Origin: Craterilacuibacter sinensis
GTDB taxonomy: Bacteria > Pseudomonadota > Gammaproteobacteria > Burkholderiales > Chromobacteriaceae
Direction of reading: 5' to 3'
DNA: 64,000 nucleotides
Assembly: GCF_009831765.1 (NCBI RefSeq)
Contig: NZ_WSSB01000010.1
Span: 1-64,000, forward strand
The translations under genes were made by a program, and so were the position numbers. The number at the start of each line of letters is the position of its first letter. Within the stretch, counting starts at the first letter, position 1. The notes beneath the pieces are model-generated. The model was not told where the DNA came from. It was given only the letters and a program-made list of their open reading frames with translations, and searched no databases. Positions 1-8,743 of this stretch are shown one piece after another.

Positions 1-65
1 TCGGCGGTCATGGCTTCGCCACGCTTTTGCAGGGCGTTACCGCCCAGAGCTACTACTACGCGCAT
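1..65 (-). CDS. arcC: Carbamate kinase, N-terminal fragment
   Basis: Only the first 21 codons are in the window; the gene continues off the left edge. The visible N-terminus reads MRVVVALGGNAL, followed by a KRGE segment. VALGGNAL is the conserved phosphate-binding start of carbamate kinase, which transfers phosphate from carbamoyl phosphate to ADP, the ATP-yielding last step of the arginine deiminase pathway. It is the last gene of arcDABC and follows arcB after about 180 bases that hold two hairpins. The identification rests on this short motif plus the operon context. Confidence 0.85.
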   Translation of the reverse strand, partial: MRVVVALGGNALQKRGEAMTA

Positions 66-187
66 TTTCTATCCTTTAGCCACACAGCCCGACGGGCAAT
101 GCAGCGGAATTATCAGCAAGAGCGGCGTTAACCGCTTCACAAGGAACAATGGCCGACCACACCTGCAAGGTGCTGCCGGCCATTTCA

Positions 188-235
188 CGGCGCGACCATG
201 TCGCGCCGGCTCAAGTATCCGGCACAAGCCGGATA
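188..235 (-). other. Two perfect stem-loops in the arcB-arcC gap
   Basis: Two perfect inverted repeats follow each other: CGGCGCGAC/GTCGCGCCG (188-196 and 200-208, CAT loop) and TATCCGGC/GCCGGATA (216-223 and 228-235, ACAA loop). Neither is followed by a T-tract on the minus strand, so they look like intercistronic mRNA structures that modulate stability or arcC expression, not simple terminators. That role is inferred. Confidence 0.5.
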
Positions 236-248
236 TCAGGCTTCAAGC

Positions 249-1259
249 TTACTGGTTGCCCAGGGTCGAAACCATGATGGCCTTGATGGTGTGCATGCGG
301 TTTTCCGCCTGCTCGAAGGCTACGTTAGCGTGGCTTTCGAACACATCTTCGGTCACTTCGATACCGTTGGCGAACTGTGGGTACACAGCAGCCACTTCAG
401 CGCCTACAACAGTTTCGCTGTTGTGGAAAGCTGGCAGGCAATGCAGGAACTTAACAGCCGGGTTCTTGGCAGCAGCCATCAGTTCGGCGTTCACCTGGAA
501 TGGGGACAGCAGGGCAATACGCTCGGCCCAAACTTCTTTTGGCTCGCCCATGGAAACCCAAACGTCGGTGTGGATGAAGTCAACGCCTTCAACCGCAGCC
601 TTAGGATCATCGGTCAGCACCAGACGCGCGCCGGTTTGAGCGGCAATTTTCTTGCACTCTTCAACCAGGGACTCTTCTGGCCACAGATCCTTAGGACCAC
701 CGATGCGAACTTCCATACCCAGTTTGCAACCAACAACCATCAGGGAGTTACCCATGTTGTTGCGTGCATCACCAACGTAAGCGTAAGAGATCTGGGACAG
801 CGGCTTTTCGCTGTTTTCGATCATGGTCAGCACGTCAGCCAGCATCTGGGTTGGGTGCCATTCGTCGGTCAGACCGTTGTAAACCGGTACACCGGCGTTG
901 TCGGCCAGTTCCTGAACCACGTCCTGCTTGAAACCACGGTATTCAATCGCATCGTACATGCGACCCAGTACACGGGCGGTGTCTTTCATCGACTCTTTGT
1001 AGCCGATCTGCGAGCCGGACGGCCCGAGGTAGGTCACGTGTGCGCCCTGGTCGTAAGCAGCCACTTCAAACGCGCAACGGGTACGGGTCGATGCTTTTTC
1101 AAAAATCAGCGCGATGTTTTTGCCAACCAGACGCTGCTCTTCGTTACCGGCGTACTTGGCACGCTTCAGGTCACGGGACAGGTCCAGCAGGTAACGGATT
1201 TCGCGTGGAGTAAAGTCCAGCAGACGCAGGTAATTACGGTTCTTCAGGTTGAAAGCCAT
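249..1259 (-). CDS. arcB: Ornithine carbamoyltransferase, catabolic
   Basis: The 336-residue protein converts citrulline and phosphate to ornithine and carbamoyl phosphate in the cytoplasmic arginine deiminase pathway. The carbamoyl-phosphate loop STRTR is at residues 57-61, and the ornithine-binding HCLPAFH motif containing the catalytic cysteine lies near residue 270. The start MAFNLKNRN is typical for catabolic ArcB and the length matches the family. The place between arcA and arcC supports the catabolic role over the anabolic ArgF. Anabolic use cannot be excluded from sequence alone because the two types are close homologues. Confidence 0.95.
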   Translation of the reverse strand: MAFNLKNRNYLRLLDFTPREIRYLLDLSRDLKRAKYAGNEEQRLVGKNIALIFEKASTRTRCAFEVAAYDQGAHVTYLGPSGSQIGYKESMKDTARVLGRMYDAIEYRGFKQDVVQELADNAGVPVYNGLTDEWHPTQMLADVLTMIENSEKPLSQISYAYVGDARNNMGNSLMVVGCKLGMEVRIGGPKDLWPEESLVEECKKIAAQTGARLVLTDDPKAAVEGVDFIHTDVWVSMGEPKEVWAERIALLSPFQVNAELMAAAKNPAVKFLHCLPAFHNSETVVGAEVAAVYPQFANGIEVTEDVFESHANVAFEQAENRMHTIKAIMVSTLGNQ

Positions 1260-1333
1260 GATGATTCCCTTATCAATTATTTAGCAGATAACCGTTTTAT
1301 TATATTTAACGGCTAAACTGAAATACTTACTCG

Positions 1334-1362
1334 GCAGGCCGATCGAAAACCGATCAGCCTGC
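1334..1362 (-). other. Stem-loop in the arcA-arcB gap
   Basis: A twelve-position stem with one mismatch (GCAGGC-C-GATCG against CGATC-A-GCCTGC, loop AAAAC) lies 24 bases after the arcA stop. It has no T-tract on the transcribed strand. Like the hairpins in the other arc gaps it may act in processing or partial termination. Confidence 0.45.
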
Positions 1363-1385
1363 TACTTGCTTAAGCGATCAGCCGA

Positions 1386-2618
1386 TTAGATTTTAACTTC
1401 GTCACGGATGATTGGGCAGGTCATGCAGTGACCACCACCACGGCCACGGCCGAGTTCGGATGCTGGGATCTCGATCACTTCCACGCCAGCGTCACGCATC
1501 AGCTTGTTGGTGTAGGTGTTACGGTCGTAAGCAACAACGACACGGCGATCCAGGGCAACGACGTTATTACCATCATCCCACTGCTCACGTTCACGCTGGA
1601 ATGCATCACCACCGGTGGTGATAACCTGGATGTCTTTCAGACCCAGCGCTTCTTTAACCACGTCAACCAGATGTACGCCATCGTGACGTTCGAAGCGGAC
1701 TTCACCTTCTTTGTCGCCAGCGTAGATGCTGGTGCAAATGATTTCGTCCACAACGTCCGGGAAGGACGACAGCAGGTCGATATCGAGGAAGGAGAATACG
1801 GTATCCAGGTGCATCGCAGCGCGCGACTTAGGCATCTGGCAAGCGATAACGCGTGTAGCGCCACCTTCTTTGCCCAGCACAGCCTTGGCAGTCTGAACAA
1901 CAGCTTGCGGGCTGGTGCGCTCGCCCATACCGATCAGGACAACGCCGTTACCGATTGGCATTACGTCGCCACCTTCCAGCGTAGCTGGGCCGTGGTCTTT
2001 GTCGCTGTCACCCCACCATACATTTACCTTGCCGGCGAAGTATGGGTGGAACTGATAGATCGATTGCAGAATCAGGGTTTCCTGACGACGTGCTGGCCAG
2101 TACATTGGGTTCAGCGTCACGCCTTCATAGATCCAGCAAGATGGGTCGCGCTGGAACAGGCTGTTCGGGATCGGAGGCAGGACGAAATCGGAGCTGTCCA
2201 GGTAGCCGCCAAACAGGCCTTTAGGATCGAATGGCAGATCCAGCTTGGCGATACCGCCAATCAGGTGGTCAGCCAGTTGAGCCGATGGCATTTCATCCAG
2301 CCAGCTGCGCAGATCGCCCAGCATGCCGATACCGACGTTGTCAGCCTTAACCTTGCGGTCCAGAATCCAGCTACGGGCAGCCTTGTCATCCAGCACGGTA
2401 CCCAGCGCTTCGTGCGCTTCGAGTACGTGGATGTTGCGGGCGCGCATTTGCTCAACCATGTAGTCGTGGTCTTTTTGAGCACGCTCAACCCAGATTACAT
2501 CATCAAACAGCAAGCCGTGGCAGTTGTCCGGCGTCAGGCGCTTGTGCGCGAGACCTGGACGGCAAACCATAACACTGTGCAGCTTACCGCACTCGGAATG
2601 AACACCAAACTTCGACAT
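1386..2618 (-). CDS. arcA: Arginine deiminase
   Basis: This gene encodes a 410-residue arginine deiminase, which hydrolyses arginine to citrulline and ammonia. I chose the ATG at 2618 (MSKFGVHSE) because AAGGAG lies 7 bases upstream and because the alternative upstream start would add 15 residues unlike the family. The conserved FQRDPSCWI segment lies near residue 170, and the C-terminal GGHCMTCP segment carries the expected catalytic cysteine (Cys398). Length is normal for proteobacterial ArcA. It is the second gene of arcDABC. Spacing to arcB is 126 bases, with a hairpin between. Confidence 0.96.
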   Translation of the reverse strand: MSKFGVHSECGKLHSVMVCRPGLAHKRLTPDNCHGLLFDDVIWVERAQKDHDYMVEQMRARNIHVLEAHEALGTVLDDKAARSWILDRKVKADNVGIGMLGDLRSWLDEMPSAQLADHLIGGIAKLDLPFDPKGLFGGYLDSSDFVLPPIPNSLFQRDPSCWIYEGVTLNPMYWPARRQETLILQSIYQFHPYFAGKVNVWWGDSDKDHGPATLEGGDVMPIGNGVVLIGMGERTSPQAVVQTAKAVLGKEGGATRVIACQMPKSRAAMHLDTVFSFLDIDLLSSFPDVVDEIICTSIYAGDKEGEVRFERHDGVHLVDVVKEALGLKDIQVITTGGDAFQREREQWDDGNNVVALDRRVVVAYDRNTYTNKLMRDAGVEVIEIPASELGRGRGGGHCMTCPIIRDEVKI

Positions 2619-2696
2619 CTTGAACTCCTTAAGAGCAATCAGTAGGTTTGTTGCAACCCCCACCCGAGGGTCACATAGGTAAAACGGTTTACTAGC

Positions 2697-2720
2697 GGTG
2701 ACTGCTGCAAAGCAGCCACC
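2697..2720 (-). other. Stem-loop in the arcD-arcA gap
   Basis: GCTGC/GCAGC with an AAA loop, extended after a three-base bulge by GGTG/CACC, lies just after arcD. A shorter GTAAA/TTTAC hairpin lies next to it. There is no T-tract. It fits the pattern that every intercistronic gap of this operon is structured. Confidence 0.4.
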
Positions 2721-2734
2721 TCAGAAAAATCTTG

Positions 2735-4165
2735 TTACAGCGACAGGGTGCCGACAGACAGACCGTAAGCGGCGTAGATGCCCAGTACCACGATCAGTGC
2801 AGCCAAGATGGTTTCGCCACCATTGAAAGGCTTCTGTCCCTGCTCTTTGCGAGCCCATACATAGAACAGCAGACCCGGTGCATACAGAACCATGGACAGC
2901 AGCAGGTACTGCAGGCCAGCTGCGTACAGCAGCCATACGCCGTAGACCGAAGCGATCACTGCAACAACCAGATCCTTGGCGGCAGATTCGCCAGCCTTGT
3001 AGCCTTCACCGCGCTGGGCAACCATCAGCGAGTAGATGGCGCAGAACAGGTAAGGCAGCAGGATCATGGACGTGGCCAGGTAAACCAGGCTCAGGTACAC
3101 GGAACCGTTGAAGTAGGTGATGATCAGGAACAGCTGGATCATGCTATTGGTCAGCCACAGCGATGCAGCAGGCGAACCGTTGGCATTGGTCTTGCCGAAT
3201 ACCTTAGGCATCATGCCGTCCTGGGCAGCCAGGTACGGGGTTTCACCGGACAGCAGGGTCCAGGCCAGCAACGCACCACCTACCGAGATCACCAGACCGG
3301 CGTTCATGATGTTGGCGCCCATGGTACCGATAGCGGCTTCCAGCACATAAGCGGTAGACGGGTTCTTCAGTGCAGCCAGTTCAGGCTGAGTCAGCACGCC
3401 CAGCGACAGTACCGATACGGCGATCAAGAGTGCGATGGTCAGCAGGAAGCCGATCACGGTTGCCTTGCCCACATCGGACATATTCTGTGCACGGCCGGAG
3501 AACATCGATGCGCCTTCGATACCGATGAACACCCAGACGGTTACCAGCATGGTGCTCTTGACCTGGTCAACGATGGAACCCAGATCGGCAGAACCCCAGA
3601 AGTCCAGATTGAAAGTGTCAATCTTGAACGAGAACAGCACGATAGCGATAAACAGTGCCAGCGGAACCAGCTTGGCGATGGTGGTGATGGTGTTGATCAT
3701 CGCCGCACCATGCACGCCACGCAGCACCAGGAAGTGCAGAGCCCACAGCAAAGCGGAAGCGCAAACAATTGCCAGGCCGGTATTGCCTTCACCGAAAGCA
3801 GGGAACCAGAAAGACAGCGCGGAGAACATCACCACGAAGTAGGCAACGTTACCGATCCAGGCCGAGATCCAGTAGCCCCAGGCCGAGTTGAAGCCTACAT
3901 AGTCACCAAAAGCGGCGCGGGCATAGCCGTACACACCACCGGTCACTTCAGGCTTGCGGTTAGCCAGTTGCTGGAATGCAAAAGCCAGCGCCAGCATGCC
4001 GACAAAAGTAATTGCCCAACCAATAATGATGGCACCGGCACCCGCGCCGGAAGCCATATTCTGTGGCAGCGAGAAAATACCGCCACCAATCATGGAACCT
4101 ACAACCAGGGCAGTCAGAGCACCAAGCTTGAGCTTGGGTGTGCTGCTTTCAGTTTCCGCAGACAT
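2735..4165 (-). CDS. arcD: Arginine/ornithine antiporter
   Basis: This is a 476-residue inner-membrane transporter of the APC superfamily that exchanges external arginine for internal ornithine. The N-terminal motif VVGSMIGGGIFSLPQNMA (about residues 21-38) is the helix-1 substrate-binding segment of this family. Many hydrophobic segments follow, consistent with twelve or thirteen helices. It is the first gene of arcDABC, directly behind the FNR-type promoter, so transport and catabolism are co-expressed. A different basic amino acid antiporter is possible by sequence alone, but the operon makes arginine/ornithine the natural call. Confidence 0.94.
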   Translation of the reverse strand: MSAETESSTPKLKLGALTALVVGSMIGGGIFSLPQNMASGAGAGAIIIGWAITFVGMLALAFAFQQLANRKPEVTGGVYGYARAAFGDYVGFNSAWGYWISAWIGNVAYFVVMFSALSFWFPAFGEGNTGLAIVCASALLWALHFLVLRGVHGAAMINTITTIAKLVPLALFIAIVLFSFKIDTFNLDFWGSADLGSIVDQVKSTMLVTVWVFIGIEGASMFSGRAQNMSDVGKATVIGFLLTIALLIAVSVLSLGVLTQPELAALKNPSTAYVLEAAIGTMGANIMNAGLVISVGGALLAWTLLSGETPYLAAQDGMMPKVFGKTNANGSPAASLWLTNSMIQLFLIITYFNGSVYLSLVYLATSMILLPYLFCAIYSLMVAQRGEGYKAGESAAKDLVVAVIASVYGVWLLYAAGLQYLLLSMVLYAPGLLFYVWARKEQGQKPFNGGETILAALIVVLGIYAAYGLSVGTLSL

Positions 4166-4240
4166 GTTTGTTCTCCGTGATTTTGTTAAATAGTAAAGAA
4201 ACTAAAACTGTTGTTATATTATTAAATTCTGATGCCTCAC

Positions 4241-4303
4241 ATCATAACGCCGTCCTGATCGAAGCGTCCAGACCGGACAAACCGTTTGTTTGACCTAGAT
4301 CAT
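4241..4303 (-). promoter_or_regulatory. arcD promoter with FNR/ANR-type box
   Basis: TTGACCTAGATCAT at 4290-4303 matches the FNR/ANR consensus TTGAT-N4-ATCAA at eight of ten positions. Downstream on the minus strand are a weak -35 TGGACG (4270-4265) and a -10 TATGAT (4246-4241) with 18-base spacing, which would place the start near 4234 and the box centre near -62. Anaerobic activation of arcDABC by an FNR-family protein is well known in Pseudomonas. The site is seen here; the regulator is inferred. Confidence 0.65.
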
Positions 4304-4814
4304 TCCCCGCCAAAATCACATTTTTTTCCGTGTAGACGACTAAATTTTAATCACCGCATTCATTTAAAAAAACAAACTAGCTCCACATACAAATGCCACA
4401 ACAAAAGATAAATTCCCATTAATAATCAGCCATCTACACAACCCAAAACCATTACCTCAAGCGCATCTATATGCGTACGGAAAACATGGCTACCAGGCAC
4501 ACATGCATACAAGACAAGCACGATAGTGATAAAAAAATTGACGTCACAACATAAAATTCAACAAAAAAACACAAAATAACGTCGCATAAATGTAATAAAA
4601 ATATCGAAAATTCAATCCATACACTCGCAAAAAATAGGAATTTATTAGCCCCACTCACTGCCGATCGTGACAGCATGCCATGCTACGCAGCCAAACCGCA
4701 CAGCACCCACACATGCCGAGGCAATGAATTCATAAAACAAGCATCAGCTTGCTTAAACAGAACCATGCAATCACCTGCACCCCATATCGCCAACATCACG
4801 GCTTAGTTGGCACA
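4304..4814. other. AT-rich non-coding stretch between arcD and the reductase gene
   Basis: About 500 bases with many A- and T-tracts, clearly richer in AT than all neighbouring genes. The only ORF of any length (69 codons, minus strand, 4467-4676) encodes a Phe/Leu/Cys-rich peptide with no family resemblance and no ribosome-binding site that I can see, so I do not call it. No repeats, tRNA or insertion-sequence ends are visible. It may hold distal regulatory sequence for arcD or be a relic. Confidence 0.5.
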
Positions 4815-4852
4815 TAAAAAATGCCATGTCCCGTCATTAGGGCACATGGCAT
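4815..4852 (-). terminator. Rho-independent terminator after the ferredoxin reductase gene
   Basis: On the minus strand an inverted repeat (ATGCCATGTGCCC pairing with GGGACATGGCAT, one bulged base) is followed by TTTTTT at 4821-4816. It lies about 30 bases after the stop of the gene at 4884-5909. Confidence 0.85.
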
Positions 4853-4883
4853 CATAAATAGGTAAATACAGCTGACGTAATTA

Positions 4884-5909
4884 CTAAGACTTGGCACTAT
4901 CCTTGGACAGGAAAAACGCATCGGAGAAAAATGCGTCCTCTGGCAAGCTGCGCATATGGGTAAAGCCGGTATGCGCAGCCTCGACCATCACCGGTGCACC
5001 ACAGGCGTAGACCTGGTAGCCCGAGAGATTGGCAAAATCGTCCAGCACGGCCTGATGCACCAGGCCCGTCCTCCCCTGCCAGTTATCGCTGGCCAAAGCC
5101 TCGGATAAAACCGGTATAAAGGTGAAGTTGGGGTGGCGGGTCTGCCAGGAACCGGCAAGCTCGGCCATATACAGATCGGCCAACGTACGCGCCCCCCAGT
5201 AAAACACCATCGGGCGCAGACTGCCGTGATGCAAGGCATGCTCGACCATACCCTTGATCGGGGCAAAGCCGGTACCGCTGGCAAGTAAGATGATAGGTTT
5301 GTCCGAGTCTTCGCGCAGAAAGAAAGAACCCAGCGGCCCCTTGAAGCGCATGATTTCACGCTCCTTCATCTGATTGAATACATAGTCGGAAAAACTGCCG
5401 CCAACCTGATGGCGCACATGCAGTTCGATAAAGGCGTCGTCGTGCGGCGCATTGGCAATAGAGAAGCTGCGCTTCTTGCCGTCCTTCATCAGGATATCGA
5501 TATACTGGCCGGCCTTGAACTGCAGGCGCTCGGCGGCTGGCAGCTTCAACTTCAACACGGCCACATCGTGGATTTTTTCTATGCTGTCCACGCGACAAGG
5601 CAGCGTCTTGATCTGGACATCCCCTGCCCCGACCACCTCGCGCACCTCGATACTGATATCGCCCTTAGGGCGGGCACAACAAAACAGCGCCATCCCCTGC
5701 TCGCGTTCGCTCGCAGGCAAAGCCTTATCCTGATAGCCGCCCTGCTCTACTTCGCCAGAGACGACCTTACCCTTGCAGGCACCACAAGCACCATCGCGGC
5801 AGCCGTAAGGCAGAGCCACGCCCTCGCGCAAAGCGCCTTCGAGTATGGTTTCATGTGCTTCAACATTAAAGGTATGTCCGGACGACATCACCTTGACCCG
5901 ATTTGTCAT
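4884..5909 (-). CDS. 2Fe-2S ferredoxin/flavin/NAD(P)H oxidoreductase (CDP-glucoseen reductase-like)
   Basis: The 341-residue protein joins a plant-type ferredoxin domain (about residues 1-95, iron-binding pattern C-RDGAC-GAC followed by a distal Cys near CCARP) to an FAD domain with RSFSIAN (about 140-150) and an NAD-binding domain with GTGFAPIKGM (about 220). This order is that of AscD/RfbI-like CDP-6-deoxy-delta-3,4-glucoseen reductases and oxygenase reductases. The start at 5909 (MTNRVKVM) is preceded by GAGGAAAG; the longer reading frame upstream has no family similarity. No sugar-modification genes are nearby, so the true electron acceptor is unknown. Confidence 0.8.
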   Translation of the reverse strand: MTNRVKVMSSGHTFNVEAHETILEGALREGVALPYGCRDGACGACKGKVVSGEVEQGGYQDKALPASEREQGMALFCCARPKGDISIEVREVVGAGDVQIKTLPCRVDSIEKIHDVAVLKLKLPAAERLQFKAGQYIDILMKDGKKRSFSIANAPHDDAFIELHVRHQVGGSFSDYVFNQMKEREIMRFKGPLGSFFLREDSDKPIILLASGTGFAPIKGMVEHALHHGSLRPMVFYWGARTLADLYMAELAGSWQTRHPNFTFIPVLSEALASDNWQGRTGLVHQAVLDDFANLSGYQVYACGAPVMVEAAHTGFTHMRSLPEDAFFSDAFFLSKDSAKS

Positions 5910-5933
5910 TTCTTTCCTCGACTTCAATCCAGC

Positions 5934-5939
5934 TACAAT
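5934..5939 (+). promoter_or_regulatory. Possible -10 element for the SDR gene
   Basis: TACAAT ends eight bases before the ATG at 5947, which would make the transcript nearly leaderless. No -35 at good spacing is present and no Shine-Dalgarno sequence precedes the ATG. The call is tentative. Confidence 0.3.
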
Positions 5940-5946
5940 ATGCGCT

Positions 5947-6873
5947 ATGCAAACCCTGCTTATCATCGGCTTTGGCGACATCGCCCGCCGCGCAAGCCTT
6001 ACCCTCCCCAAACACTGGCGCATACTGGCCATGGTCAGAAGCCAGGAGGGTGTCGATGCGGCACACAACTTGGGGATCACGCCAGTGATGGCGGATCTGG
6101 ATGACCGCGACTCGCTGACACGGCTTGCCGCGCTGGCGGACAAGGTACTTTATTGCGCACCACCAGCCAGCGAGGGGCATACCGATCAGCGCATGCGCCG
6201 CTTTTTATCCGTACTAAATCAGACCAAAAGCATAACACAGCACCTGGTCTATATCAGCACCAGCGGCGTTTACGGAGATGCAGGTGGCGATTGGCTGGAC
6301 GAAACCCGCCCCCCGGCACCAGGCTCTGATCGCAGCCGGCGGCGGCTGGATGCCGAGCAACAGTTACGCTGCTTTGCTACCAGCCAAGGTGCCAGCCTTA
6401 CCATCTTGCGCGCACCGGGTATTTACGCGGCAGAGCGCCTGCCGCTGGCGCGCATTATCAATGCTACGCCCGCCATCACCCGCGAACAGGATAGCTGGAG
6501 CAACCACATTCATGCAGATGATCTGGCCATGCTGTGTGTAGCCGCATTAAAGCGCCCGCACGGGATACGCGTCTACAATGCCTGTGATAAGCAGCCGACA
6601 CGCATGGGGGACTGGTTTGACCTGGTAGCCGATGCGCATGGCTTGGCCCGCGTGCCGCGTTTGCCACGCACCGAAGTCAGGCAGCACGTTTCGCCTGTAA
6701 TGTGGTCTTTTCTGGCCGAGTCACGCCGTCTGCACAACCAGCGCATCCTGCGTGAACTGGGGGTTACCTTACAGTGGCCGGATGTCCAGCACTGGATCGC
6801 ACACTACCGCGTGGCGCAGGATCAGGCCAGCAACAGGCAAGCCGGCCTCGCCATCCCCGGCCGCTTTCGGTAA
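5947..6873 (+). CDS. SDR-family NAD(P)-binding protein (YeeZ-like)
   Basis: The 308-residue protein has an extended short-chain dehydrogenase fold: an N-terminal nucleotide-binding strand and loop (LLIIGFGDIARR, the glycine motif reduced to GFGDIA), YISTSGVYGD near residue 103 with the SxxxVYG feature, and a C-terminal substrate domain with NHIHADDLA near residue 190. This matches the YeeZ-like group of uncharacterised sugar-nucleotide-epimerase relatives. The catalytic YxxxK is not evident after VYG, so activity is uncertain. It is divergent from the ferredoxin reductase with only 37 bases between start codons, and is followed by trmB on the same strand. Confidence 0.75.
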   Translation: MQTLLIIGFGDIARRASLTLPKHWRILAMVRSQEGVDAAHNLGITPVMADLDDRDSLTRLAALADKVLYCAPPASEGHTDQRMRRFLSVLNQTKSITQHLVYISTSGVYGDAGGDWLDETRPPAPGSDRSRRRLDAEQQLRCFATSQGASLTILRAPGIYAAERLPLARIINATPAITREQDSWSNHIHADDLAMLCVAALKRPHGIRVYNACDKQPTRMGDWFDLVADAHGLARVPRLPRTEVRQHVSPVMWSFLAESRRLHNQRILRELGVTLQWPDVQHWIAHYRVAQDQASNRQAGLAIPGRFR

Positions 6874-6909
6874 CATCGCGTTTTTTCGCAGTTTTTGGCT
6901 CTGAGAATC

Positions 6910-7599
6910 ATGGAAAATCCGGCTTACCAGCGACACATCCGCAGCTTTGTCCTGCGTCAGGGGCATTTGACCCAAGCGCAACAACGCGCCATGGACGAAG
7001 GCATGCCCAAGTGGGGCATCGACTACCAGAACGCCATTCTCGATCTGGACCAAGCATTCGGCCGCAGCGCCCCGAAAATTCTCGAAATCGGTTTCGGCAT
7101 GGGCACTGCCACGGCAGAGATCGCTGCCGGCAACCCTGACAAAGACTACCTGGCGGTGGAAGTACACTCGCCCGGCGTGGGCAATCTGCTCAAGCTGATC
7201 GATGAGCAGAATCTCACCAACCTGCGCATCATCCGCCACGATGCAGTCGAAGTGATAGACCATATGCTGGCCGATGCCAGTCTTGACGGCATCCACATTT
7301 TCTTCCCCGATCCATGGCACAAAAAGCGCCATAACAAGCGCCGCCTGATTCAGAGCCCGCTGATTGCCAAGCTGGTTAAAAAGCTCAAGCCGGGCGGCTA
7401 TCTGCACGCGGCCACCGACTGGGAAGACTACGCACTCCAGATCATGGAAGTATTCAGCGCGGAGCACGAACTGGAAAACACGGCGGAAGCCTACGCACCG
7501 CGCCCCGACTACCGCCCGCTGACCAAGTTCGAAGCGCGCGGCATCCGTCTGGGGCATGGCGTGTGGGATGTAATCTTCCGACGTAAAGCCACAAGCTAA
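6910..7599 (+). CDS. trmB: tRNA (guanine-N7)-methyltransferase
   Basis: TrmB methylates guanine 46 in the variable loop of tRNAs using S-adenosylmethionine. The 229-residue protein carries the SAM-binding motif EIGFGMG at residues 59-65 and the family signature [16 protein letters not shown] in the middle. I chose the ATG at 6910 over an in-frame TTG at 6895, because [13 protein letters not shown] matches the family N-terminus. It lies 36 bases after the SDR gene and is closed by a strong terminator. Confidence 0.95.
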   Translation: MENPAYQRHIRSFVLRQGHLTQAQQRAMDEGMPKWGIDYQNAILDLDQAFGRSAPKILEIGFGMGTATAEIAAGNPDKDYLAVEVHSPGVGNLLKLIDEQNLTNLRIIRHDAVEVIDHMLADASLDGIHIFFPDPWHKKRHNKRRLIQSPLIAKLVKKLKPGGYLHAATDWEDYALQIMEVFSAEHELENTAEAYAPRPDYRPLTKFEARGIRLGHGVWDVIFRRKATS

Positions 7600-7628
7600 A
7601 CACGCAGACGATCAGGCATGGAATAAAA

Positions 7629-7659
7629 GGCTGCTCCGGATAAGGTGCAGCCTTTTTTT
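7629..7659 (+). terminator. Rho-independent terminator after trmB
   Basis: GGCTGC (7629-7634) pairs with GCAGCC (7647-7652), followed by seven T residues (7653-7659). It separates trmB from the convergent peroxidase gene. Confidence 0.85.
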
Positions 7660-7670
7660 CGCAAACCGGA

Positions 7671-8168
7671 TCAGCTAGCCGATAAAGGGCGCGCCGCCAG
7701 CAAAGCCTCGATATCCGGCAACAACTCGTGCGGCGCCACCGCCGGCTCGAAACGCATCACCACCCTGCCCTGCCTGTCCAACAGGAACTTGGTGAAATTC
7801 CATTTCACCGGATGCGGGTGCGAAGTATCGGCCTGGGTGAGCCAGCGCCACAAAGGATGGGCATCCGGCCCGTTGACATCGATCTTGGCAAACAGCGGAA
7901 AGCTGACGCCATAGCGGCTCTGGCAAAATGCCGCGATCACCGCCTCGGCATCCGGCTCCTGAGCACCGAACTGATTGCAGGGAAAGCCCAGCACCACCAA
8001 GCCCTGTTCAGCAAAATGGCGATAGAGCTCTTCCAGCCCTTCATATTGGCGGGTATAGCCGCACTCGCTGGCGGTATTGACCACCAATACTACCTTGCCG
8101 GCCAGATCGGACAGACAAAGCTCACGCCCATCAATCAGTCGCGCAGAGAAGTCTTTCAAGCTATGCAT
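7671..8168 (-). CDS. Glutathione peroxidase, cysteine type
   Basis: The 165-residue thioredoxin-fold peroxidase reduces hydroperoxides. The peroxidatic cysteine is Cys36 in NTASECGYT. FPCNQFGAQEP (about residues 62-72, with the catalytic Gln and a possible resolving Cys) and the WNFTKFL motif near residue 135 complete the active site. As in most bacteria, cysteine replaces selenocysteine; many such enzymes prefer thioredoxin. The start at 8168 follows AGGAG; the longer upstream frame runs into the divergent DUF1841 gene. It stands alone, convergent to trmB. Confidence 0.93.
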   Translation of the reverse strand: MHSLKDFSARLIDGRELCLSDLAGKVVLVVNTASECGYTRQYEGLEELYRHFAEQGLVVLGFPCNQFGAQEPDAEAVIAAFCQSRYGVSFPLFAKIDVNGPDAHPLWRWLTQADTSHPHPVKWNFTKFLLDRQGRVVMRFEPAVAPHELLPDIEALLAARPLSAS

Positions 8169-8186
8169 GGCGCTTACTCCTTCACG

Positions 8187-8192
8187 TATAAT
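8187..8192 (+). promoter_or_regulatory. -10 element of the DUF1841 gene
   Basis: A perfect TATAAT lies 28 bases upstream of the ATG at 8220, in the 51-base gap between divergent genes. The -35 region (TGCATG) is weak. Confidence 0.45.
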
Positions 8193-8219
8193 TTTCTGTC
8201 TACCACTGTGGACCACATC

Positions 8220-8696
8220 ATGTTCAACCCTAGCCGTCAGGACGCCCGCCGCTTTTTTTTCGAGACCTGGGCCAAGCATAAAACCGCCCTTGCGCTCTCC
8301 GATCTGGAGAAAATCGCCCTCGCCACCTTGCTGGCCCATCCCGAATACCATCACATCGTAGACAATCCGCAAGACTATCTGGAGCAGGAATGGACCCCCG
8401 AAATGGGGGAAAGCAATCCTTTCATGCATCTGGGCCTGCATATGGCGATAGAAGAACAGCGTACGATAGACCAGCCCTTCGGCATCCGCGCACTCTATGC
8501 CCAGCTTGCCCTGCGCCATGGCGACGAACACCGTGCCCAGCATGACATGATGGAATGCCTGGGCGAAATGGTCTGGCATGCCCAGCGCTATGGCGGCGGC
8601 CCCGATGTCAACCGCTACATCAGCTGCGTGCGCGGCAAGCTGGGCATGGGCGAAGAAGAAGCGCCACGGCTAAACCCCAACGAGATCAAGCCCTAG
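8220..8696 (+). CDS. DUF1841 family protein
   Basis: The 158-residue soluble protein starts MFNPSRQDARRFF and contains HPEYHHIVDNP and a long segment with GIRALYAQLALRHGDEHRAQHDMMECLGEMVW, which are hallmark segments of the DUF1841 family found across beta- and gammaproteobacteria. The histidine- and glutamate-rich helices would suit metal binding, but no function is established. The start is chosen on the family N-terminus and because the frame further upstream overlaps the divergent peroxidase gene. Confidence 0.85.
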   Translation: MFNPSRQDARRFFFETWAKHKTALALSDLEKIALATLLAHPEYHHIVDNPQDYLEQEWTPEMGESNPFMHLGLHMAIEEQRTIDQPFGIRALYAQLALRHGDEHRAQHDMMECLGEMVWHAQRYGGGPDVNRYISCVRGKLGMGEEEAPRLNPNEIKP

Positions 8697-8743
8697 CGCC
8701 CAAATCAGACATGCGGCCCTTTCTCAGGGCTGCGGCAAATCAA

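Noticed and set aside
2732-4180. A 482-codon plus-strand frame opposite arcD
   Set aside because: Antisense shadow of arcD; composition is Gln/His-rich and there is no ribosome-binding site.
4467-4676. A 69-codon minus-strand frame in the AT-rich gap
   Set aside because: Phe/Leu/Cys composition follows from AT-rich sequence, no ribosome-binding site and no similarity to a known family.
5910-6143. N-terminal extension of the ferredoxin reductase frame
   Set aside because: It overlaps the divergent SDR gene and is Ser/Arg-rich; the ATG at 5909 has a good ribosome-binding site and the ferredoxin fold begins there.
8713-8738. GC-rich hairpin between the DUF1841 and dehydrogenase genes
   Set aside because: The stem is imperfect and there is no T-tract; not called as a terminator.
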